A DNA stretch of 17,077 nucleotides from Clostridium_AM sp964554365 (GCA_964554365.1 CAZKOJ010000096.1:1-17077), one strand, 5' to 3'; positions 6,694-14,059 are shown, numbered from the stretch's first letter. Translations and numbers: made by a program. The notes: generated from the letters alone by a model not told the origin.

Positions 6694-8016
6694 TTATTTT
6701 CTCTTGCTGGCTAAAACTGTACGTTTTGTTGTACGAATAGATTGAATTAAATGGCGTTTTGCTGGGCATACAAAAGTACAGCATCCACATTCTATACAAT
6801 CTAAGCCATGTGATTCTTCGAAAATCTGAAACTCTTGTCTTCTAGACAAAGAATCAAGGGAAGATGGTATTAGATTCATTGGGCATGCTTGTACACACTT
6901 ACCACATCTTATGCATCCTGACTCTTCTGGAAGAACTGCTTGTTTTTCTGTAAGACATAGTATTCCTGATGTTCCTTTTACCACTGGTAAATCTAATGAA
7001 GAAACAGTCATACCCATCATAGGGCCACCAGCTATAACCTTAGTAGGTTCTTCTTTAAACCCTCCACAGGCTTCTATAAGTTCTTTCCAGTTAGTGCCAA
7101 GTTTTACTCTTAAGTTTTTAGGGTTATTTATAGCTTCACCTGTCACTGTTACTACTCTGGTAGTAATTGGTTTTTTAAGCACCACTGCATTATATATTTC
7201 CCTTACTGTGTCAACATTTTGAACTATGCATCCTGCATCTGCTGGAAGCTTTCCTGAAGGTACTTCTTTTCCTTTTACTGCATATATAAGCTGTTTTTCA
7301 GCACCTTGAGGGTATTTTGTTTTTAAAACCTTAACTTCTATATTAGAAGCATTTGATTTCTTTATAGCCTTTTCCATAGTTTCAACAGCATTCATTTTAT
7401 TATTTTCTATACCTATATAGCCCTTAGCTTTTGGGAAAAGACTCAATATTATTTTTAAGCCTTCAATTATATACTCTCCCTCTTCAAGCATCATTCTGTG
7501 ATCACACGTTAAATAAGGCTCACACTCAGCCCCATTTACTATTATACAATCTATTTTTTTATCTGGTGGTGGAGAAAGCTTTACATGAGTTGGAAAACAG
7601 GCTCCTCCCATACCAACTACTCCTGCTTCTTGTATAAGTTTTATTAGTTCTTCATTAGTCATATCAGCATAATTGTTTGGTTTAGATATCTCTTCACCTT
7701 CATACAATCCATCATTTTCCACTATTACAGAAAGAATTTTTGTTCCTGCTGGAGTAAGCATAGTCGTTACATTTTTAACGGTTCCTGAAACACTGCTATA
7801 TATAGATGAAGAAACAAACCCCTTAGGCTCTCCTATTTTTTCACCAACTAGCACTCTATCTCCTTTTTTCACTATAGGTTCACAAGGTGCACCTATATGC
7901 TGAGACATAGGAAAAACTAAGTCTCCCTTTGGTAATAACTCTTCAATTTGTTTATTCTCCGTAAAATGTTTACCATGAGGTGGATGTATACCTTTTTTAA
8001 AAGTTAATAATCCCAT
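6694..8016 (-). CDS. rnfC: Rnf complex NADH-binding subunit RnfC, cluster 1
   Basis: RnfC is the peripheral cytoplasmic subunit where NAD+ is reduced or NADH oxidised. The 440-residue protein has an N-terminal barrel-sandwich-like domain (KKGIHPP..., SQHIGAPCEPIV, SGTV). Next comes the FMN/NADH-binding region with GMGGACFPTHVKLSPP (135-150) and NGAECEPYLT (161-170), then a SLBB-like part. Two [4Fe-4S] motifs follow: Cys368/371/374/378 and Cys407/410/413/417. It lacks the long C-terminal repeat tail of proteobacterial RnfC, as usual in Clostridia. It is the first gene of cluster 1 and follows AGGAGG with a 6-base spacing. A promoter candidate lies about 330 bases upstream. Confidence 0.97.
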   Translation of the reverse strand: MGLLTFKKGIHPPHGKHFTENKQIEELLPKGDLVFPMSQHIGAPCEPIVKKGDRVLVGEKIGEPKGFVSSSIYSSVSGTVKNVTTMLTPAGTKILSVIVENDGLYEGEEISKPNNYADMTNEELIKLIQEAGVVGMGGACFPTHVKLSPPPDKKIDCIIVNGAECEPYLTCDHRMMLEEGEYIIEGLKIILSLFPKAKGYIGIENNKMNAVETMEKAIKKSNASNIEVKVLKTKYPQGAEKQLIYAVKGKEVPSGKLPADAGCIVQNVDTVREIYNAVVLKKPITTRVVTVTGEAINNPKNLRVKLGTNWKELIEACGGFKEEPTKVIAGGPMMGMTVSSLDLPVVKGTSGILCLTEKQAVLPEESGCIRCGKCVQACPMNLIPSSLDSLSRRQEFQIFEESHGLDCIECGCCTFVCPAKRHLIQSIRTTKRTVLASKRK

Positions 8017-8343
8017 ATGAATCCTCCTATTTCTAGTATCTACTCACGTCCGTTTGTAAAATCTAACAATGTGCAAGTAAATATATTTTAAATTATAGCA
8101 AATACCTAAAATCTTAATATTTAGCACATATATATAAATTAAAAGCTGTATCAATTATAATATATGTTCTGTATCAATGTTTAAATATGAAATACAAAGT
8201 CGTTGTTATAATTTGATTTTTTATGCTTTTATCTATTATGATTAATTATTTAAGTTAACCTTGCAAATATATAAATTTATTCCTTCATATTTATTTAAAA
8301 AGAATGATATTGAATATCTTTTAAGATTTGCCTTTCTTTTTTT
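8017..8343 (-). promoter_or_regulatory. long untranslated leader of rnf cluster 1
   Basis: If the promoter at 8344-8371 is used, about 320 bases lie between transcription start and rnfC1. The stretch has no credible ORF. It holds two exact copies of CTGTATCAAT (8146-8155 and 8169-8178). In the RNA sense, an ATGAAGGAA block (8280-8288) and an ATTTGCAA block (8261-8268) also occur in the cluster 2 leader. A small palindrome, GATATTGAATATC, lies near 8317. I recognise no riboswitch class. Confidence 0.4.
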
Positions 8344-8373
8344 ATTATACATGTTAAAAATTTAATTACAATA
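8261..8373 (-). repeat. duplicated promoter/leader block, copy 1 (upstream of rnf cluster 1)
   Basis: This block and 14722-14841 share, in the same order, TTGCAAAT, TTCCTTCAT, a gapped AATGA...ATTGAA...CTTTT segment, and an exact 30-base stretch (8344-8373 here). They lie at comparable distances upstream of the two rnf operons, so they are most likely paralogous control regions. Confidence 0.7.
8344..8371 (-). promoter_or_regulatory. promoter of rnf cluster 1 with Rex-like palindrome
   Basis: Read on the - strand, TTGTAA (8366-8371), 16 bases, then a perfect TATAAT (8344-8349) form a sigma-A-type promoter. Between and across the boxes lies TAATTAA-N4-TTAACAT (8351-8368). This matches the Rex consensus TTGTTAA-N4-TTAACAA at 11 of 14 half-site positions. 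Rex represses fermentation and NADH-related genes when NADH is low. The whole element lies within the 30 bases identical to the cluster 2 upstream region. The promoter call is fairly secure; the Rex call is inference. Confidence 0.6.
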
Positions 8374-8896
8374 GATTGTTTCGATTGACTATATGTACAT
8401 CACAATATGTAATTTTATTTAATTTTTAAATTTATTTGCTATTATTTTGGATTATTTTCACTATTTTTTCCCATAAATACTCATATTACGTATTGAAATT
8501 TATTTATTTATTTTTACTTTCAATTATTATTTTGTTAAAATATAAACCCTTTTTTACATTTTATTTGTATATAAATATTTTTCCTATGCTTTTTCATATA
8601 AATACACAATATTTTTTGTTAAAAACAAATCACTTTATAAAACTTTTACCGTTTTATGACATATCGGCCTATGTTTTTATAAATGATTTTAGTTTTAAAT
8701 CAATCTTAATCTTGCAATTAATCTGATTTTTGCATATTTTTTTGCATGTTTTATTCATTATTAATATGTATTTATATTTATTTTTGTTTTCATAATCTAT
8801 TATACAATTATAAATAATAAGTTTCATGTTTTTTCAAGTTGTTATAGTTTTTTTTATCTTTTGTATTATAATTAATTATTTCTTAAAAAACAACAT
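8374..8896. other. AT-rich region between the cluster 2 terminator and the cluster 1 promoter
   Basis: About 520 bases, very AT-rich, with T far exceeding A on the + strand (so A-rich in the direction of the rnf operons). No gene with a ribosome binding site is visible; the 96-residue ORF at 8436-8726 starts at TTG, lacks a binding site and is low-complexity. Two short blocks recur collinearly upstream of cluster 2: TTGTTAAAAAC(A/C)AATCA at 8616-8632 and GTTGTTATAG at 8838-8847. Upstream promoters or protein-binding sites are possible. Confidence 0.4.
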
Positions 8897-8952
8897 AAAA
8901 AAATAATACTAACATAAACATTCCTAAAATAAAGAATATCTATGTTAGTATT
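8897..8952 (-). terminator. rho-independent terminator of rnf cluster 2
   Basis: The arms 8905-8916 and 8941-8952 (AATACTAACATA / TATGTTAGTATT) form a perfect 12-bp stem with a 24-base loop. On the - strand the stem is followed by ATTTTTTT (8904-8897). It lies 27 bases after the rnfB2 stop and separates cluster 2 transcription from cluster 1. Confidence 0.82.
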
Positions 8953-8979
8953 TCATTTAAACAAGTGTTTTTAGTTTTT

Positions 8980-9858
8980 TTACTTATCGGATTCAGAATT
9001 AGATGTATTTGCCGCAACTTCCTGTTGACTTTTTATTATAGATGCTATACCTGCTGTAATGGAATTAATAGCTTTAGTTGGACATTTAGCTAAACATTTA
9101 GGATCATCACATTTTTCTATACAAACATGAGAATCAACTATCGCTACATTATTTTCAACCTTAATGGCACCATATGAACAATTTTTAGCACAAATTCCAC
9201 ATCCAATACAAGCAACTGTACAAAGTTTACGAGCTGCAGCACCTTTATCTTTCGAATTACAGGTAACCATTACAGGTGAACCAGCCGGAACCATTTGAAT
9301 GACTTTCTTCGGACAAACTGTTTCACATTTTCCGCAACCTGTACATTTTTTTGAATTAATTATAGGTAAACCTTCAGGGCTCATTGTCATAGCATCGAAT
9401 GGACAACTCTTAACACAAGTTCCAAAACCAAGACAACCATACTGACATCCTTTAGGACCACCTTGTAATAAACTTGCTGCCAAGCAATCCTCTATTCCTT
9501 CATAATTATACTTTTTAATAGCTTTACTAGATGTCCCTGCACATTTTAGTCGTGCAGTTCTTGGCTCCATTTCTGGAGCAGCTTTACCAGTTAGTTCTGC
9601 TACAGTTTTTGCAACTACAGCTTTACCTGGTATACAAAGATTTGGAGGTACATCTGGATTTAATACTACAGCTTCCGCATAAGCTTGGCATCCAGCATAT
9701 CCACAGGCACCACATTGACCTTTAGGAAGTATATCCTCAACAATATGAATTAGTGGGTTTACTTCAATAGCAAATTTTTTATTAGCATACGCTAAAATCA
9801 AACCAAATACTATTCCAACAATTAACATTACAATTAAAACCATAATTGAAGTGTTCAT
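8980..9858 (-). CDS. rnfB: Rnf complex subunit RnfB, cluster 2, with variant last Fe-S motif
   Basis: The 292-residue paralog of RnfB1 has a membrane anchor (about residues 5-25), the GQCGACGYAGC Fe-S domain (Cys49, 52, 57, 75), and a region with Cys138/142/148/152. Ferredoxin-type motifs follow at Cys172/175/178/182 and Cys213 or 217/220/223/227. The last motif differs from the canonical form. Cys246, 250, 255 and 259 have C-x3-C-x4-C-x3-CP spacing (IEKCDDPKCLAKCP) instead of C-x2-C-x2-C-x3-CP, so cluster type or redox potential may be altered. A polar Ser/Asn/Glu-rich tail of about 26 residues follows, absent in RnfB1. AAAGGAG lies 13 bases before the ATG, a long spacing. It is the last gene of the operon. 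Confidence 0.96.
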   Translation of the reverse strand: MNTSIMVLIVMLIVGIVFGLILAYANKKFAIEVNPLIHIVEDILPKGQCGACGYAGCQAYAEAVVLNPDVPPNLCIPGKAVVAKTVAELTGKAAPEMEPRTARLKCAGTSSKAIKKYNYEGIEDCLAASLLQGGPKGCQYGCLGFGTCVKSCPFDAMTMSPEGLPIINSKKCTGCGKCETVCPKKVIQMVPAGSPVMVTCNSKDKGAAARKLCTVACIGCGICAKNCSYGAIKVENNVAIVDSHVCIEKCDDPKCLAKCPTKAINSITAGIASIIKSQQEVAANTSNSESDK

Positions 9859-9878
9859 AATTATTCTTCAGCTCCTTT

Positions 9879-10460
9879 CTATACTGCAATCATGCCTGAA
9901 AAACCAAGGAAGGCCAAAGCAAGCATTCCTGCTAAAATAAAAGCAATTCCAAGACCTTCTAAAGGTTTAGGTACATCTGCCAATCTTAATTTTTCTCGCA
10001 AACTTGCCATTAAAATTATTGCAAGGGCAAAACCCATACCTGAGCCAATCGCATGTACTACACTTTTTACAAATGAAAAATTAGATTCAGCATTTAAAAG
10101 TGGCACACCAAGTACAACACAGTTTGTAGCTATTAGGAGTAAATAAATACCCCACATGTTATATAATGCTGGTGCTTGTTTTTTTATAATCATTTCCAAC
10201 AATTGAACGAAACTAGCTATTAACAATACGAAAACAACCGTAGTTAAAAATGTTAAATTAAATGGAAGTAATACAAAGTGATATACAAGCCACGCAAGCA
10301 TAGAACTCAGCGTCATAACTGAAGTAACAGCCATTCCCATTCCAATTGAAGCATTAAGGTTTTTTGAAACTCCAAAGAATATACACAATCCCAAGAATCT
10401 AGTCAAAACGAAATTGTTAACAACAACAGCACTTATAAAAATAGTCAAATATTCGCCCAC
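9879..10460 (-). CDS. rnfA: Rnf complex membrane subunit RnfA, cluster 2
   Basis: This 193-residue, six-helix subunit has both expected [2Fe-2S] ligands, Cys26 (RFLGLCIFFG) and Cys114 (ATNCVVLG), plus the NNFVLTRFLG opening. The start codon is GTG and overlaps the rnfE2 stop by one base (TAGTG). GAGGTGA lies 7 bases upstream, inside the end of rnfE2. This tight coupling differs from cluster 1, where a 42-base gap separates the two genes. Its partner RnfE2 lacks one of the matching cysteines, so the metal site at their interface may be changed even though RnfA2 looks standard. Confidence 0.96.
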   Translation of the reverse strand: MGEYLTIFISAVVVNNFVLTRFLGLCIFFGVSKNLNASIGMGMAVTSVMTLSSMLAWLVYHFVLLPFNLTFLTTVVFVLLIASFVQLLEMIIKKQAPALYNMWGIYLLLIATNCVVLGVPLLNAESNFSFVKSVVHAIGSGMGFALAIILMASLREKLRLADVPKPLEGLGIAFILAGMLALAFLGFSGMIAV

Positions 10461-11083
10461 TATGCTTCACCTCTTTCCATTTTCACTTTTTCTACGTGTT
10501 CATTGTACATCTTAAATCCAGCAACCATATATCCTATAAGGATAAACGCTCCTGGTGGTAATATCATAATTAATGCTGGATTATACCATGAACCTAGCAA
10601 TTGCACTCCAAATATAGCTCCTGCTCCAAAGAATTCACGTATTACAGCTATTAATAGTAAAGCTAATGCAAATCCACATCCCATACCTAGTCCATCAAAT
10701 ATTGATGGTAATACTTTATTTTTAGAAGCAAACACTTCTGCACGTGCTAGAATTATTGCGAAAACAACTATAAGCGCTAAATAAATACCTAGTTCCTTAT
10801 AAAGTAGTGGGAAGTATGCTTTTAATACAAGTTGTACTACAGTAACGATTGTTGCTATAGATGTTATATATACTGGTACACGCACCTTAGGGTTAACCCA
10901 TTTTCTAGTAATAGATACTGATGCGTTGTTAGCAGTTATAACGAACATAACTGCTAATCCCATAGTTAAAGCATTTACAGCTGTACTCGTTACTGCTAGG
11001 GCTGGACATAAACTAAGTGCAAGAACAAAAATAGGATTTTCTACTATTATACCTTTTTTAAATATATTCCATAATTCTTTCAT
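10460..11083 (-). CDS. rnfE: Rnf complex membrane subunit RnfE, cluster 2, lacking a conserved cysteine
   Basis: The 207-residue paralog of RnfE1 has six predicted helices, and Cys26 is present in LSLCPALAVT. At the second ligand position, where RnfE1 has VVNCVILGRAEAYA, this protein reads VVFAIILARAEVFA: Asn-Cys is replaced by Phe-Ala at residues 108-109, and the Gly of GRAEA by Ala. The codons are TTC and GCA (10757-10762). A cysteine absent from RnfE1 appears at residue 136 (GLGMGCGF). In Na+-NQR and Rnf, four cysteines, two per subunit, bind the intramembrane [2Fe-2S] cluster, so one ligand seems to be missing. The frame is intact. The ribosome binding site AGGAGGTAA overlaps the end of rnfG2. 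Confidence 0.95.
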   Translation of the reverse strand: MKELWNIFKKGIIVENPIFVLALSLCPALAVTSTAVNALTMGLAVMFVITANNASVSITRKWVNPKVRVPVYITSIATIVTVVQLVLKAYFPLLYKELGIYLALIVVFAIILARAEVFASKNKVLPSIFDGLGMGCGFALALLLIAVIREFFGAGAIFGVQLLGSWYNPALIMILPPGAFILIGYMVAGFKMYNEHVEKVKMERGEA

Positions 11084-11085
11084 AT

Positions 11086-11649
11086 CTACTTACCTCCTGA
11101 AAGCTGTGTAACTTGTTCTACTGCTTCTTTAACACCTTTAGTTACCGCTTTTGAAGAAATTGTTGCTCCTGTCATAGCTTGAATATTTTTTGTATTTGAT
11201 GGATCTTTTACAACTTCTAATCCTTCAGCTTTTTTATTTTTAAACTGCCCTCTAAAAGAATCTTTAGATGCATTATCTCCAAGTCCAGGTGTTTCATTAT
11301 GAGCTACTATATTAAAATCTATAACTTTTCCATCTGGTGTAACAGCTACAAGCATTTTAATTGCCCCACCAAAACCTTTACTTTCTGAAGGTACTACATA
11401 AGCAATAGTTTTTCCACCTTTTTGAGCAGCAAACCATTCAGTTTTACCATCTACAGGTTTAAAGTTATCTGCCTCTTTAACCAAAGCCTTCATAGCATCA
11501 TTTTTAAGTATAACTGCCTTTTTCTCTGCCACTGGGTTCGTAACAAAATATGTCCCAGCTATTATTGCTCCTGATATGAAGCAAGCCATTGCTAAATTAC
11601 TAGCAATTTGAAAAACACTATAATCTTTATTAACATGTTCAACTGACAT
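11086..11649 (-). CDS. rnfG: Rnf complex FMN-carrying subunit RnfG, cluster 2
   Basis: The 187-residue protein has an N-terminal membrane segment (about residues 16-36) after a short cytoplasmic head, followed by the FMN-binding domain. QAMTGATISS places the expected FMN-bearing Thr at residue 163. The GFGGAIKMLVAV (92-103) and HNETPGLGDNA (117-127) segments match RnfG1. The flavin site therefore looks functional despite the divergence of the set. Its ribosome binding site AAGGAGGTAG is built from the last codons and stop of rnfD2, and rnfE2 begins two bases after its own stop. Confidence 0.95.
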   Translation of the reverse strand: MSVEHVNKDYSVFQIASNLAMACFISGAIIAGTYFVTNPVAEKKAVILKNDAMKALVKEADNFKPVDGKTEWFAAQKGGKTIAYVVPSESKGFGGAIKMLVAVTPDGKVIDFNIVAHNETPGLGDNASKDSFRGQFKNKKAEGLEVVKDPSNTKNIQAMTGATISSKAVTKGVKEAVEQVTQLSGGK

Positions 11650-11655
11650 TTTAAA

Positions 11656-12639
11656 CTACCTCCTTGCCCCAAATTTAACTGGCTGAACTAAACGGTCAAT
11701 TAGAGGTGTAACACTGTTCATTAATAGAATAGCATAACAAACACCTTCTGGATAACCGCCTTTCAATCTAATTAGAGTTGTAAGGGCACCTGCACCTATA
11801 GCAAAAATTACTTGTCCCTTGCGAGTTATTGGAATGGTAACCATATCTGTAGCCATAAAAAACGCACCAAAAACTAGTCCACCAGCCATCATATGAAAAA
11901 CAGGATCTCCTGTGAATAAACCAGCCGGTCCAAATACCCAAGTTAAAATACCTACTGTAGAAATCATAACAACAGGAACCTGCCAATTAATATAACGTTT
12001 ATAAATTAAATAAATTCCGCCTAAAACAAGTAAAATTGTTGAAGTTTCTCCAATACTTCCATTACGAGTACCGACAAATAAAGCTTTATACAAATTTGGT
12101 GTACCACCAAATGTTTCCACTAATTTAGAATATCCTTGTAATTTTAAAATTCCTAAAGGAGTTGCACTCGTTACAGTATCAATAGGCGTAATCTTTGACC
12201 AAGTAGTCATAGCAATTGGCCATGAAACCATTAGTGCCGCTCTACCAATATGAGCTGGATTGAAAATATTATAACCTAAACCACCCATAGAATGTTTAGC
12301 AATAGCTATTGCTATAAATGATCCAATAGCTGTCATGTATCCAGGAATTCCTGGTGGTAGACACATTGCTAATAATAAACCAGTTAAAAATGCACTTCCA
12401 TCATTAATCGTTATAGGTTTATGTCTTATTTTTTGTACCATATATTCACTAGCTACAGCAGCTATAACACCTATTAGCATTGTAGTTAAAGCAGGCATTC
12501 CAAAATTGTATATTGCAAAAACTGCTGCTGGGGCTAACGCCAAGTTAACATTCCACATAATTTTTGAAATAGATTCTTCTGAACGAATATGTGGTGATGT
12601 AGACACCGTTAATAGATTTTCATTTACTTCAGGACTCAT
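11656..12639 (-). CDS. rnfD: Rnf complex FMN-carrying membrane subunit RnfD, cluster 2
   Basis: This 327-residue integral membrane protein has the conserved STSPHIRS opening (13-20), GGLGYNIFNPAHIGRAAL (119-136) and GGLVFGAFFMATDMVT blocks. The flavinylation site DTVTSATPL (154-162) is standard and places FMN on Thr160, unlike the Gly-Pro-Thr of RnfD1. It lacks the N-terminal extension of RnfD1. The ribosome binding site AGAGGTGAT directly follows the rnfC2 stop, and the ATG is 14 bases downstream of that gene. Confidence 0.96.
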   Translation of the reverse strand: MSPEVNENLLTVSTSPHIRSEESISKIMWNVNLALAPAAVFAIYNFGMPALTTMLIGVIAAVASEYMVQKIRHKPITINDGSAFLTGLLLAMCLPPGIPGYMTAIGSFIAIAIAKHSMGGLGYNIFNPAHIGRAALMVSWPIAMTTWSKITPIDTVTSATPLGILKLQGYSKLVETFGGTPNLYKALFVGTRNGSIGETSTILLVLGGIYLIYKRYINWQVPVVMISTVGILTWVFGPAGLFTGDPVFHMMAGGLVFGAFFMATDMVTIPITRKGQVIFAIGAGALTTLIRLKGGYPEGVCYAILLMNSVTPLIDRLVQPVKFGARR

Positions 12640-12653
12640 TTATAAATCACCTC

Positions 12654-13973
12654 TTATTTTTTTACAATTTGCGCTGCATTTTGCGCTTTACAATATCTAA
12701 CATATTGAACAATATTTCGCTTAGCTGGACATGCATAAACACAGCTTCCACACTCTACACAATCCAAAAGATTATAATCTTCTTTAGCTTCCTGGTAAAG
12801 CTTACGCTGTCCAAGAATACTAAGCATGCTTGGGTTTAACCCCATAGGACAGGCTTCTACACAACGACCACAACGTATACATGCTGATTCTTTTCCAGAA
12901 TTAACATCTTCTTTACTTAATATAAGTATTCCAGACACTCCTTTAATCACAGGAATATCTAAGTTAGACTGTGCAAATCCCATCATTGGTCCACCCATTA
13001 TAGTTTTCATTGGTGGCTTTACAAGTCCTCCACAATATTCAATAGCTTCATTAAAAACGGTTCCAATTCTTAGCAAAAGATTTTTAGGTTCTTTCACAGC
13101 ACCTCCACTAATAGTTGTTACTCTCTGAATTAATGGAATCCCATTTGAAACTGCATCATTGATAGCTACAATTGTTCCTACATTTTGCACAACTATCCCT
13201 ACATCCATAGGCAAACCACCAGATGGTACTTCTCTGTTAGCTAATACCTTAATTAGCATTTTTTCAGCACCTTGTGGATATTTAGTTGGTAACGCAACAA
13301 CTTCTACTGAAGTTCCTGCAAATGCTTTTTGCATAATATCTACTGCATCAGGTTTGTTGTTTTCAATACCTATATAACCTTTTTTAACACCTAGCAATTT
13401 CATTACTATTTTAACCCCTGTAACTATACGCTCTGAATATTCAAGCATCATTCTATGGTCTGCTGTTAAATAAGGCTCACATTCAGCTGCATTTAAAATA
13501 AATGTATCAATTTTTTTATGCTCAGGTGGTGAAAGTTTAACATGTGTAGGGAATGTAGCCCCACCCATACCAACAATACCTGCCTCTCTTATAATTTTGC
13601 GCAACTCATTTTCATCCAAACTTTGCCAATCACGTTCGAATGGTATTCCTTCTACCCATTCATCTAGGCCATCATTTTCAATGACTACAGATAAGCATTT
13701 ACCAAATACAGGATGTGGATATTCAGCAACATCAGCAACTGTACCTGAAATTGATGCATGCACGTTGCTAGAAACGAAGGCATCACTTTTTGCAATAACT
13801 TCTCCTTTTTTCACCATATCCCCTTTTTTCACTAATGGTGAACAAGGTGCACCTATATGCTGTCTAACAGGAATAATAACTTTGATTGGAAGTGGTGCTG
13901 TTTCAATTGCTTTACTAGCTGTATAACTTTTACGATCATTTGGGTGCACTCCACCACGAAAACTCTTTATCAT
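12654..13973 (-). CDS. rnfC: Rnf complex NADH-binding subunit RnfC, cluster 2
   Basis: The start is taken at ATG 13973, 6 bases after AGAGAGGTG; an in-frame ATG at 13994 lies upstream of that site and is less likely. The resulting 439-residue protein begins MIKSFRGGVHP, matching the start of RnfC1. It has RQHIGAPCSPLV, the FMN/NADH region GMGGATFPTHVKLSPP (135-150) and NAAECEPYLT (161-170). The two [4Fe-4S] motifs are Cys365/368/371/375 and Cys405/408/411/415. It is similar to RnfC1 throughout but clearly diverged. It lies 124 bases after the rseC-like gene, with a possible promoter in that gap. Confidence 0.96.
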   Translation of the reverse strand: MIKSFRGGVHPNDRKSYTASKAIETAPLPIKVIIPVRQHIGAPCSPLVKKGDMVKKGEVIAKSDAFVSSNVHASISGTVADVAEYPHPVFGKCLSVVIENDGLDEWVEGIPFERDWQSLDENELRKIIREAGIVGMGGATFPTHVKLSPPEHKKIDTFILNAAECEPYLTADHRMMLEYSERIVTGVKIVMKLLGVKKGYIGIENNKPDAVDIMQKAFAGTSVEVVALPTKYPQGAEKMLIKVLANREVPSGGLPMDVGIVVQNVGTIVAINDAVSNGIPLIQRVTTISGGAVKEPKNLLLRIGTVFNEAIEYCGGLVKPPMKTIMGGPMMGFAQSNLDIPVIKGVSGILILSKEDVNSGKESACIRCGRCVEACPMGLNPSMLSILGQRKLYQEAKEDYNLLDCVECGSCVYACPAKRNIVQYVRYCKAQNAAQIVKK

Positions 13974-14059
13974 TTTTAACACCTCTCTTGACATATTCTA
14001 AATATATTTTATGAAAATTTTACTAAAAAATCTGCATTCATAGAACTTTCCATACCAAT

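Noticed and set aside
8017..8343. Possible FMN or other riboswitch in the long leader of the flavoprotein operon
   Set aside because: The leader is nearly all A/T and lacks the GC-rich conserved helices of known riboswitches such as RFN; only short shared blocks are visible.
8616..8645. TTGTTAA half-sites as extra Rex operators far upstream of both clusters
   Set aside because: Only one half of the palindrome matches; the other half is poor. The block is reported as conserved but not as a Rex site.
8436..8726. 96-residue + strand ORF rich in Phe, Ile, Leu and Tyr in the rnf cluster 1 upstream region
   Set aside because: It starts at TTG with no ribosome binding site. The composition is what T-rich non-coding DNA encodes, and it has no recognisable domain.
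11768..11986. 72-residue - strand ORF within rnfD2
   Set aside because: It is an out-of-frame shadow of rnfD2, which has the expected motifs in its own frame.
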